DNA of 64,000 nucleotides from Bolinopsis microptera (taxonomy: Eukaryota; Ctenophora; Tentaculata; Lobata; Bolinopsidae): positions 496,001 through 560,000 of the forward strand of contig NC_087082.1 in the NCBI RefSeq assembly GCF_026151205.1, in the 5' to 3' direction. A program made the position numbers and the translations under genes. Below the pieces are notes generated by a model. It was given only the letters and a program-made list of their open reading frames with translations, ran no database searches and was not told where the DNA came from. Shown here piece after piece: positions 22,896 through 34,369 of this stretch (positions are counted from its first letter, which is position 1; each line of letters opens with the position of its first letter).

Positions 22896-25800
22896 CGTGT
22901 TACTAAGTATCACATGTAACTGTGTTACTAAGTATCACATGTAACTGTGTTACTAAGTATCACATGTAACTGTGTTACTAAGTATCACATGTAACTGTGT
23001 TACTAAGTATCACATGTGTAACTGTGTTACTAAGTATCACATGTAACTGTGTTACTAAGTATCACATGTAACTGTGTAACTAAGTATCACATGTAACTGT
23101 GTTACTAAGTATCACATGTAACTGTGTTACTAAGTATCACATGTAACTGTGTTACTAAGTATCACATGTAACTGTGTTACTAAGTATCACATGTAACTGT
23201 GTTACTAAGTATCACATGTAACTGTGTTACTAAGTATCACATGTAACTGTGTTACTAAGTATCACATGTAACTGTGTAACTAAGTATCACATGTAACTGT
23301 GTTACTAAGTATCACATGTAACTGTGTTACTAAGTATCACATGTAACTGTGTTACTAAGTATCACATGTAACTGTTACTAAGTACACATGTAACTGTGTT
23401 ACTAAGTATCACATGTAACTGTGTTACTAAGTATCACATGTAACTGTGTAACTAAGTATCACATGTAACTGTGTTACTAAGTATCACATGTAACTGTGTT
23501 ACTAAGTATCACATGTAACGGTGTTACCTAAGTATCACATGTAACTGTGTTACTAAGTATCACATGTAACTGTGTAACTAGTATCACATGTAACTGTGTT
23601 ACTAAGTATCACATGTAACTGTGTTACTAAGTATCACATGTAACTGTGTAACTAAGTATCACATGTAACTGTGTTACTAAGTATCACATGTAACTGTGTT
23701 ACTAAGTATCACATGTAACTGTGTTACTAAGTATCACATGTAACTGTGTTACTAAGTATCACATGTAACTGTGTTACTAAGTATCACATGTAACTGTGTT
23801 ACTAAGTATCACATGTAACTGTGTTACTAAGTATCACATGTAACTGTGTAACTAAGTATCACATGTGTAACTGTGTTACTAAGTATCACATGTAACTGTG
23901 TTACTAAGTATCACATGTAACTGTGTTACTAAGTATCACATGTAACTGTGTTACTAAGTATCACATGTAACTGTGTTACTAAGTATCACATGTAACTGTG
24001 TAACTAAGTATCACATGTAACTGTGTTACTAAGTATCACATGTAACTGTGTTACTAAGTATCACATGTAACGGTGTTACTAAGTATCACATGTAACTGTG
24101 TTACTAAGTATCACATGTAACTGTGTAACTAAGTATCACATGTAACTGTGTTACTAAGTATCACATGTAACTGTGTTACTAAGTATCACATGTAACTGTG
24201 TAACTAAGTATCACATGTAACTGTGTTACTAAGTATCACATGTAACTGTGTTACTAAGTATCACATGTAACGGTGTTACTAAGTATCACATGTAACTGTG
24301 TTACTAAGTATCACATGTAACTGTGTTACTAAGTATCACATGTAACTGTGTTACTAAGTATCACATGTAACTGTGTTACTAAGTATCACATGTAACTGTG
24401 TAACTAAGTATCACATGTAACTGTGTTACTAAGTATCACATGTAACTGTGTTACTAAGTATCACATGTAACTGTGTTACTAAGTATCACATGTAACTGTG
24501 TTACTAAGTATCACATGTAACTGTGTTACTAAGTATCACATGTAACTGTGTTACTAAGTATCACATGTAACTGTGTTACTAAGTATCACATGTAACTGTG
24601 TTACTAAGTATCACATGTAACTGTGTTACTAAGTATCACATGTAACTGTGTTACTAAGTATCACATGTAACTGTGTTACTAAGTATCACATGTAACTGTG
24701 TTACTAAGTATCACATGTAACTGTGTTACTAAGTATCACATGTAACTGTGTAACTAAGTATCACATGTAACTGTGTTACTAAGTATCACATGTAACGGTG
24801 TTACTAAGTATCACATGTAACTGTGTTACTAAGTATCACATGTAACTGTGTTACTAAGTATCACATGTAACTGTGTTACTAAGTATCACATGTAACGGTG
24901 TTACTAAGTATCACATGTAACTGTGTTACTAAGTATCACATGTAACTGTGTAACTAAGTATCACATGTAACTGTGTTACTAAGTATCACATGTAACTGTG
25001 TTACTAAGTATCACATGTGTAACTGTGTTACTAAGTATCACATGTAACTGTGTTACTAAGTATCACATGTAACTGTGTTACTAAGTATCACATGTAACTG
25101 TGTTACTAAGTATCACATGTAACTGTGTTACTAAGTATCACATGTAACTGTGTAACTAAGTATCACATGTAACTGTGTTACTAAGTATCACATGTAACTG
25201 TGTTACTAAGTATCACATGTAACGGTGTTACTAAGTATCACATGTAACTGTGTTACTAAGTATCACATGTAACTGTGTAACTAAGTATCACATGTAACTG
25301 TGTTACTAAGTATCACATGTAACTGTGTTACTAAGTATCACATGTAACTGTGTAACTAAGTATCACATGTAACTGTGTTACTAAGTATCACATGTAACTG
25401 TGTTACTAAGTATCACATGTAACGGTGTTACTAAGTATCACATGTAACTGTGTAACTAAGTATCACATGTAACTGTGTTACTAAGTATCACATGTAACTG
25501 TGTTACTAAGTATCACATGTAACTGTGTTACTAAGTATCACATGTAACTGTGTAACTAAGTATCACATGTGTAACTGTGTTACTAAGTATCACATGTAAC
25601 TGTGTTACTAAGTATCACATGTGTAACTGTGTTACTAAGTATCACATGTAACTGTGTTACTAAGTATCACATGTAACTGTGTTACTAAGTATCACATGTA
25701 ACTGTGTAACTAAGTATCACATGTAACTGTGTTACTAAGTATCACATGTAACTGTGTAACTAAGTATCACATGTAACTGTGTTACTAAGTATCACATGTA

Positions 25801-26800
25801 ACTGTGTTACTAAGTATCACATGTAACTGTGTAACTAAGTATCACATGTAACTGTGTTACTAAGTATCACATGTAACTGTGTTACTAAGTATCACATGTA
25901 ACGGTGTTACTAAGTATCACATGTAACTGTGTTACTAAGTATCACATGTAACTGTGTTACTAAGTATCACATGTAACTGTGTTACTAAGTATCACATGTA
26001 ACTGTGTTACTAAGTATCACATATAACTGTGTAACTAAGTATCACATGTAACTGTGTTACTAAGTATCACATGTAACTGTGTTACTAAGTATCACATGTA
26101 ACTGTGTTACTAAGTATCACATGTAACTGTGTTACTAAGTATCACATGTAACTGTGTTACTAAGTATCACATGTAACTGTGTAACTAAGTATCACATGTA
26201 ACTGTGTTACTAAGTATCACATGTAACTGTGTTACTAAGTATCACATGTAACTGTGTTACTAAGTATCACATGTAACTGTGTTACTAAGTATCACATGTA
26301 ACTGTGTTACTAAGTATCACATGTAACTGTGTTACTAAGTATCACATGTAACTGTGTTACTAAGTATCACATGTAACTGTGTTACTAAGTATCACATGTA
26401 ACTGTGTTACTAAGTATCACATGTAACTGTGTTACTAAGTATCACATGTAACTGTGTTACTAAGTATCACATGTAACTGTGTTACTAAGTATCACATGTA
26501 ACTGTGTTACTAAGTATCACATGTAACTGTGTTACTAAGTATCACATGTAACTGTGTTACTAAGTATCACATGTAACTGTGTTACTAAGTATCACATGTA
26601 ACTGTGTTACTAAGTATCACATGTAACTGTGTTACTAAGTATCACATGTAACTGTGTTACTAAGTATCACATGTAACTGTGTTACTAAGTATCACATGTA
26701 ACTGTGTTACTAAGTATCACATGTAACTGTGTTACTAAGTATCACATGTAACTGTGTTACTAAGTATCACATGCTAAACTGTGTTACTAAGTATCACATG
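22896..26800. repeat. 25-bp satellite array, about 156 units
   Basis: 3.9 kb of units reading TGTTACTAAGTATCACATGTAAC plus two bases. Marker variants (GTGTAACTAAG, AACGGTGTT, ACATGTGTAAC) recur in similar order along the array, while the last 600 bp are almost pure consensus. This indicates higher-order amplification and a recently homogenised end. Confidence 0.98.
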
Positions 26801-29701
26801 TCTCCACCAACTATATTCTCCACCTCTTAATTAACCTACATTATTATTACTCATTATGTAACGTTACACAATAACGTACGCATACTTCTGGACGTGAATG
26901 AAAGAAACGTGTTCCAAAAGGAACACCAAAATTTGACTCGGGGGTTAAATTATGGGGGATAAAAATATGGACTGTTATAAATATGATTCTTTGGCCCGAA
27001 AAGGACCAAATTAGACCCCAGTAATACTACCGACTATGGTAGACTGAGATGTAATTTATGACCGTACTAGCTTACTAGATCTTCTTTGTGGTGTATTTAA
27101 AGCAATGTGACGGTTTACAGTACCGCAGCATGTCGGTCTAGGTTAACTTTAGTCAGACTCACTTAATTAATTTGTTCATTCCACAGAGTTTCTTAGCAGG
27201 GCTAGGAGAACCTAAATGAGCTCGAACCACAAGGGAATGTGCTTGAAGTTGTTGAAACAAAGCAGCGATATTAACCCGGGCTTAGCGATATGTATGTCAT
27301 ATTTATAAGCCGAATGACCAGATGAAAACCACTGTTTTTCATTCTCCTACTATCATCCAGATTGTATTCATGTGACTATAGGGTAGTAGACTATAAATGC
27401 ATTGTATTGTTAATGTAATATTTGTGAAAGTTTCAAACCGTATTCTTTCACAAAACATTCTAGCTCAGTCCGTTTACAATTACTGCTGTAACATATTGCT
27501 TTTGTTCAAAAAAGAGAAAGGGGAACTGTGAAGGACTTATTTTGACGTAGGTCGGATGTAATATATTGGGGGGATTCGAGGGGGTGTAATTTGAGATCGT
27601 TCTAGTAGGTTACAATGTATACTAAAGATAAGGAAAAAGAGGTAAGAGAGACTTGTTGATGTTGCTGTGGTTATTGGTCCCTGGACAGGCTTAGGAAGCC
27701 CTTTCGCCGCGTAAGAGACGTTTACTTAAATAAGTCGTGTAACCAGTGCATCTGAAACTTTAAGCTTAGTCAAACTATTTGTTTGCATTTTTAGGTGTGA
27801 GTAAATCTTCTGAACTTCATACTATTATACAGTAATGTTCTTATTATTTAGGGTAGATTATAACACGAAATTTCTCCTTGCTTTTTAACATATAAGACCT
27901 TCAAATATATTGTTCACACATATAATATATTGTTCACACATATCTCGTCACATTCACCCGATCCTGTAGTCACATTCTAATCATTCTACACCTAAGTTGA
28001 ATAAATATAATGGCTACTGGGGTATATCTAATGGGGTTTCTTAGCAACGAATGACGAATAACCTCAAATGTTTTAGATAATTGAATCAAACATATTAATT
28101 TCTCATTTCTGTAATATAATTCACGAAAGTCAAAATCCAACCTCAAAATATCAAATATTACATCATTCGCGAGTAAGATAATAAATCACATAACTCAATG
28201 AAATATTGAAGGAATAATAAATTTATATGAAGGAGTAATTTGTCAGTGGATGCGAATTGGTATATTCATTTATTGCTTGTTTTTTGTGTTTAATTTATGA
28301 TTATTTGTATCTGAGATTCTGTGATTAATTTATTTTGTTGATTGTAATATTGTGATATTGCATAATTTATTGTAAATATAATATATGTTTCAGAATTATG
28401 TAACGTGATGGAAATATTTTAAACGTGCATATCCTGTCCAAACACAGGATGCACTACATGAAGAATTAGCTGTAACTTTGTTTGAAAAGCATTAATATCA
28501 CTGAGTTTACACCGTTCCTTATGAAACAAGAAATTATAAAAATTGTTCCCGAGGACTATTATAAAGCCTCATTACTCAGGAGATAATTTATACTATATAT
28601 ATATGTAATATATACTATATTACTGGAGATTCCAAGGAAGCACTGGATAGCTTCTTCATGTAATGACTTATAGAATACAGCTCCATCCCTCGATAATTAC
28701 ATTTTGACACTAAGTTTTCAAATAGATGGCAGATAATCCTGCATGTGAGACTTGAGGTCACGTGGACACCACGTCACCAGCAAACATCAAGCAATATAGA
28801 GATAATGTGCAGTGTGACGCGTCAGTTAATGGAGTTAGGACGCGTCAGTTCATGGTTAATCCCCCAAATTAAGGCATGTCAGAAATATATGAATCATGAT
28901 TTATTATCTGACTCGGAGTCTGAGAAAAGTAAAACTGTAGATAGAGTAGGACACATTAATATTTAAAATGTTACCATAGCAACTAAGACACATTAATAAC
29001 TTCGAATGAGGAACGTCCTGATCTAATCTGATTTTAAATTTTGATAAGTTCGTAATACATTTTATTTAAAAACATTTGACTGTTTCTTCTAATTTTTGAC
29101 AGCCTATTTTAAAAGCTTCTACTGAAAAAAACTTGTTGAATGATAACATGCTGCCGTCAGCGTGTGTCTCACTCCACTTAGTACACAGCACTACCTGACT
29201 ACCTGAGTCAGCGTGTGAATACAAATAAAAACATTAAATTCTTCAACACCTTGAAATACAGATGATAAATGAAACCATAAAATCATTATTATTTAACGCC
29301 ATGAAACTGAGTGTTTACAGGACCTGTTTATTAGGTTCACTGTTTATCCAATAAACAATAAGTTTTATTTTACATTCCTTTAATCATGACAAGTGGTTGA
29401 TTTTAGTGAGACAGGTCAGTTTCTCTATGATTTTAGAAAAATGTCTACTTTACAGTAGGCAATGCTGAGTGGCAGGAATGAAGGATCAATACGTTTGAGG
29501 CTAACAATGGCCCATGAATAATGAATATCTGACAATAATGGTGGGGTGTGGGCATTACATTAGTGGGGGGGGGGGGGGGGGTGCCATCCTCATAAATATA
29601 CATTAATACCACATATACCTATTTTGAAATCGGAGGGAATAACAGGTATTTATGAGGTTGGCGAGATTTATATTACGGTAACCATGGTAACCATGCAATG
29701 G
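26801..29701. other. AT-rich intergenic region, no gene supported
   Basis: Scanned on both strands. Short ORFs (such as 28745-28966) have no recognisable domain or splice context. Features seen are a TATATA-rich stretch near 28595-28625, a poly-G run at about 29565-29581, and X-box-like sites at 28970-28983 and 29678-29691. Confidence 0.5.
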
Positions 29702-30646
29702 TTATTGTATTGAAGTTATGGAGTACAATTTCATTTTAGGATTGTACACAGAACAGAATGTTGGCTTGTTGGGACAGTGGAGTGATGCCCCCCCGCTTCC
29801 TACACCCCTGAGTGAGACACACAAGAGTCTTTCAGATTGTTCCTCCTAAAAGTTTATTTGAGGTCTAGTCAATGATAGACATTATTGTGCGTAACTATCA
29901 GATTGTTCGTCTTGATTTGTGACTAGTGAACATGAATTTAACAAATTCAGTATTATTTACTATATTTACAGTATTATTTACTTACCTCATTATTGAAGAT
30001 TCCCCAAGCAGTATCTACATAATCTGCAAAAATTGACAGTCAATCACAAATATTCGATAATGGAAAATCATATCAATTGGAATGGCAACTTGCAGAGCTG
30101 AAGTGATCAAACTTTAATCTCCTCCCATCTATGTATTATGATGTATAATACATGTAAGTATATATTTCAGTAATTCACATAGTATAAGTGCCGGAGTGAG
30201 TTAATTAATTAAGTACCAGTGAACTGTTGTTTCTTTATCAGCTGATACGCATAACTTCGCCCGATGGCTCTGATACCCTTTGATGCACTCGTTCCGTAAC
30301 TGGTAATTTCGATACCTGAAGTAATATAACAAAATCATTATACTATATTTGTATCATAACTAATGTTCTGGAACCATCAGTGAATACTGAATTAGTGAAA
30401 AGTAGTAAGGGCTCGAATTTAATATCTATAAAAGATATCATTATGTAATGAAATTTAATACATATAATAAAGATCAGGACAGACCCACTGGATCAGGAGA
30501 ACTATTTTTAGAAGATATTGAATTGAGTGTAAAATAAACGGAAGTAGTTGAGTTTGTTTCTTACCGTTAGCTTTAGTGACATTGTCGTATTTCTGCTCAG
30601 CTAATGATACCACATAAAGTAAAGCTAGAATGAGGACCAACTTCAT
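29702..30646 (-). CDS. Small spliced gene for a predicted secreted peptide
   Basis: Minus strand, exons 30646-30565, 30315-30217 and 30023-29986, each with GT/AG ends and matching phases (27 codons+1; 2+32 codons+1; 2+36). The product opens with a clear signal peptide (MKLVLILALLYVVSLA) followed by a short polar region with an NVT glycosylation sequon. Exons 2 and 3 continue it with a Lys/Arg- and Gln-containing, probably helical segment. A fourth exon, 29845-29702 (48 codons including stop, three Cys), fits in phase after a TTTTAG acceptor but is tentative. If the exon 2 donor is not used, the frame ends eight bases beyond it. I do not recognise the family. Secretion is inferred from the signal peptide; mature function is unknown (hormone-like, defence or matrix peptide are all open). 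Confidence 0.6.
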
Positions 30647-31224
30647 TGGTAGGAAAAAATTTGTTTCTTGTGTATGTTCTTTTTTAATCCAGATTCATCC
30701 TGAGTTTATTCACATCATCAAACAATTCATTGTGATCAGAATCAGAATTATGGTGGATCAAAATTTACACAGCACATAACGTGATCATATCATTTGTCAA
30801 TAATAATGTCAATGGGCCAACGAAAATAATGATCACCCTCCTGCTATTGTCAAATCTTATATCGATAAAATTTTACATTTAAATATAAATCAGGGAACTA
30901 TCAAAAGTGATATATAATCAGTGTCTGGTTGTGTAATGTGGTCGCATTGCAGACCACTACACTCGAGGGAGCTGGCTGAGGGGAGGGGGGGTGCAGTTGT
31001 GTCGGGTGTCCAATCGACAGACTCAGGGGGTACGGGCGCGGGCTTGGGGGCGGCCCCCCTCCCCCAACTGCCGTTGGTTATTTGCCGATGACTACACACA
31101 ATACCACAGCAGAAAGTTAATTAATTAATTAAATTCTTCTAATGTATAAGGCAAGATTTAAAATATTACATCGAAGCTAGAAATTACCATGCATATAAGT
31201 TAGCACACGCCCACATGTTTTACA
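30647..31224. other. Upstream region of the peptide gene and a G-rich stretch
   Basis: No further coding identified. 30965-31075 is unusually G/C-rich with several runs of five or more G or C, capable of quadruplex formation in principle. Confidence 0.4.
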
Positions 31225-31620
31225 CATTACAGTTAATAAAACAAATATTTAATAAAACAAATATTTATTTTTACGGCACAATCAAACAATATCAATAATA
31301 AATAAATCAGGGGAGGTTTGAAGAGGTTTCAAGTGCCGAAGGCCACTGCTTATCTTTAGGATTTGAGAGTGACCTGTGCTTGAAACCCCCTCAACCATCC
31401 ACTACGTCAATATACTTGTTATAAAAATATAGAAAAATATAATAATCTAAAATTACTTATTGGTTTAGTTTGGTGACAAAGGAGAGCCCAGTTGAGTTTT
31501 AGTTTAGCTTTAGGTTTTGAATCACAGTTTAAAAGGTTAGCCATGTTTCATGGCAGAGAAAAGTTAGCCATGTTTCATGGCAGAGAGTTACACACAGGGC
31601 CTGTCTGTAATGTGTAACAG
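31225..31620 (-). mobile_element. LINE-C 3' end fragment, minus orientation
   Basis: The inverse of the 3' UTR found at about 35930-36255 (same phrases, such as AGGTTTCAAGTGCCGAAGGC and its complement), ending in the same AATAAAACAAATATTTA tail at 31237-31270. It is a 5'-truncated copy lacking coding. An internal phrase GCCATGTTTCATGGCAGAGA occurs twice here (about 31540 and 31566). Confidence 0.85.
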
Positions 31621-31979
31621 GCTACAGCAAACAAATACGGAAACTTGAATGAGTGAAAATAGGACACCACATGTGTACGATCTCAGCCGCGCAGTATGAT
31701 AGCAGATAGTTCAAATTGTCCTGGACACCCTGATCCTATAAATTAACAGTATGTTTTAAAAAAAAGAAAAAAAAGAAAAAAAAAAAAAAGGGGGACCCCC
31801 AACCCATGTAGCTGAGACACCTCACAGCAAGTAGACCAAAGTGGCTCTTGCTTGTGAAAGGTGCGTCAACTACCCGCCGAAGCGGTGGGATCATTTCGTC
31901 CATAAAATTATATATACAACATAAAATAGTATAGTAAAATATCAAAATTTCAAAATTTACATAAACAAATCTAGGAGAC

Positions 31980-32222
31980 CTCAAAGCTCGTCTTCTGGGG
32001 GATGAGGTTGAAGGAGATGTCATGCAGTTCAAGATGCTGGGCCGTTGATCTTCCTCTGATTCCTCTTAGTGCAATGAGTGTACTTCTTAACAGATCAAAT
32101 CTAAATCGCGTTCTGATATGATTTTTGACTTGGCTCTTGGCTTCTTTTTTATGGTCAGCTATCATCTCAGAGACACGATCTACAAATACAGTGCATAGCG
32201 GTCCCATACCTCCAGTACGTTA
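31980..32222 (-). pseudogene. C-terminal fragment of a retroelement protein
   Basis: The minus-strand peptide begins GGMGP and continues with an Arg-rich helix (FRFDLLRSTLIALRGIRG). It is homologous to the fragment at 34676-35359 (GGMGPQATMFLKR, LRFELLKTVLIAVRGHRG). I recognise this as the conserved tail found downstream of RT in a repeat family common in marine invertebrates; the clade is not certain. It is truncated at its 5' side near 32222. Confidence 0.6.
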
Positions 32223-32475
32223 ATGCAATGATGTGCTTTGTAGCAGTTGTTAGATAATATCCACTCGAAGTTGCATTTTATATCCTTGAATCACGCAATA
32301 TAAGTTTTTAAGCATATTATAGTGTCGACTTTCTATCACAACAAGACTGCAACCCATAGTAACAACTATAAACAGAACCCCTAATGTCTTTTCTTGTTTC
32401 ATTTACTACAATGTAGAATATGTACTGAAGAGTGAAGGGTTATCCATAGATGATTCTTGACATTTTGGCTGGCCC

Positions 32476-32743
32476 CAGTGGCGTAACGAAAGGCCCTGCT
32501 GACCCTGCTGTGCAGGGGGGCGCCGTCTTAGGGGGGCGCCAAATCGTCGTTTGAATGTGGGACAATTTCGAAAACTTAACTAAAGTACTAGCAAAACTGC
32601 GCGTTTTGCTCTAGATACACACTTTTTTAGAGATTTTACCGGCGTTTTCTTTAAAATCACCTAATTTGTTCAATTTTAGGGAGGGGCACCAAAAGGGGAG
32701 GGGGCGCCAACTGGGGGCGCCAACAGGCAACGTTACGCCACTG
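32476..32743. mobile_element. 268-bp MITE with hAT-like ends
   Basis: Begins CAGTGGCGTAACG and ends CGTTACGCCACTG, a terminal inverted repeat of the CAGTGGCGTAAC type seen in many hAT-like non-autonomous elements. The eight flanking bases are similar but not identical (GCTGGCCC / CTGGGCCC), compatible with an eroded 8-bp target duplication. It has no coding capacity and a G-rich interior. Confidence 0.8.
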
Positions 32744-34011
32744 CTGGGCCCCTTCTCATTTAAACCGATCACGTTTCCGATCATTCGTCTGAGTTGACAT
32801 TACACAGATCTAATGGACCCTACATCCTAAACTTGGTGAGATTCGAACCCTAGACCTTCAACTTAGAACTCACAAAACTTTTATATGCTGCTCCAATATG
32901 GCTTAAAGATAACCTCGATACTTTCAAAGACTTTTATTATATGCCAGGGTCCTCTTGAAGATAAGCGGGGCCACTCACCATCATCCCAAAGATTTGGCCT
33001 CTGTTGCGCTTGGGATTCCATTATGATATGTTGCTCCTTTATAAAATAATTTTAATCGATCATGAAACATTTTGAAAATTATCAAAATTTACAAAATATC
33101 CAAAAAAACTTTCCCGGTATCAAATTACCAAAAATATTTAATTTGCAAAATCGAAATGCCTTTCTGATTTCGGTTGTCGTGGTAATTAGCTACAAGTGTG
33201 GATTTTAATGGATAATGGTAAGAAACACTTTTTACACTCTCCAGAGCCCTTACGCTTGCAGTAGCGCCGCGCATCAAATAATGTATATCGCAAGAAAACA
33301 ACAATTTCAAGAAAACAACAATTTTATTTAGTATCAGTTAAAGCAGACAAAAACATATTTTATATATATAACTAGTGCAAACTTTAGACCATATATCTTA
33401 GGGGACTTGGAGTAGCAAGAGAGTGACCAGAAAGTATATGTATACTTTTACCAAAAATACGTCGAAATGAATCCAGGGTGATACAGGATCTGAGAGTGCA
33501 GACCATAAAGTTTACGCACCCACCCTTGCCTCCTGAATTCTTGGTTGGAAAGACAATTATGCAAAATTGGTCGTTTATACTCCAAGTCCCTTTGTTAATA
33601 GAAGTAGTATTATTTATGTCTGGAGTTAGCTTCATTCAATAATAACAATATCAATATAATCAATATTAATATCAATATCAGACTAAACTATCAAATAAAT
33701 AAATTATCAAATATCAATTATTAATTCACTCTGATTAAAAAGTTATAAATTAGGATATCTAATATTTAAGAATTACAACTACAAGTTGTTAAAAACGCCC
33801 AAAATAGATCTGAGATATTTTCAGTCTGTAGTACAATAATGATAACAATAGTTTAAATTATGTTATGTGCTGCTGCAATTAGATTTAATTACTGTAACTT
33901 AAAATTGTTTGGAGTCCAAGTCTCTTTTAACCACACTTCGTTAAATCTGCGATGCATCATTGGGCCACGCCGAGCTGCAAAAGATTAACATTTTTATTGA
34001 AAACCTTATAC
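32744..34011. other. No gene supported; AT-rich with a weak inverted repeat
   Basis: Two arms around GGGACTTGGAGTA (about 33402) and its complement TACTCCAAGTCCC (about 33578) suggest a small fold-back element. No exon or RNA gene identified. Confidence 0.4.
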
Positions 34012-34111
34012 CTTAATCAATTGTGGTGGAAGCGGCGAAATTTAAATAATTGAGTTTAAATTTTTTATTGACACACGCTTGACGCTGTTGATTGACGATG
34101 TCAATCCGTCG

Positions 34112-34144
34112 AGATCGTTGCTCTGCGAAGCAGAGCAACGATCT
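34112..34144. repeat. Perfect hairpin, 15-bp stem and 3-nt loop
   Basis: AGATCGTTGCTCTGC, loop GAA, then the exact complement. It is followed at 34153-34222 by a short tandem repeat of GCGAAGCAAGAAT (13 bp, about five units). The block is GC-rich relative to its surroundings. Confidence 0.9.
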
Positions 34145-34369
34145 TCGACAACGATGCGAAGCAAGAATGCGAAGCAAGAATGCAAAGCAAGAATGCGAAG
34201 CAAGAATGCGAAGCAAGAATGCTAGTTTGCGCGGCGCGTCGAAGCGGCGAAGTCCTCCAATTGACGCTGCAACCCCTTTTGTTCGCGCGCGAAGCGCGCG
34301 CGGTCGGTGGGTGGGTGGCCGGCCGGTGTGCACGCCTCGCGTGAACGAGATCTGTGCCAGAACACGGCC

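Noticed and set aside
28745-28966. 73-codon plus-strand ORF
   Set aside because: No recognisable motif, splice partner or composition change.
32820-32885. tRNA-like box (GGTTCGAATC on the minus strand)
   Set aside because: No A box, no paired T-stem and no cloverleaf could be drawn; probably chance or a very old SINE piece.
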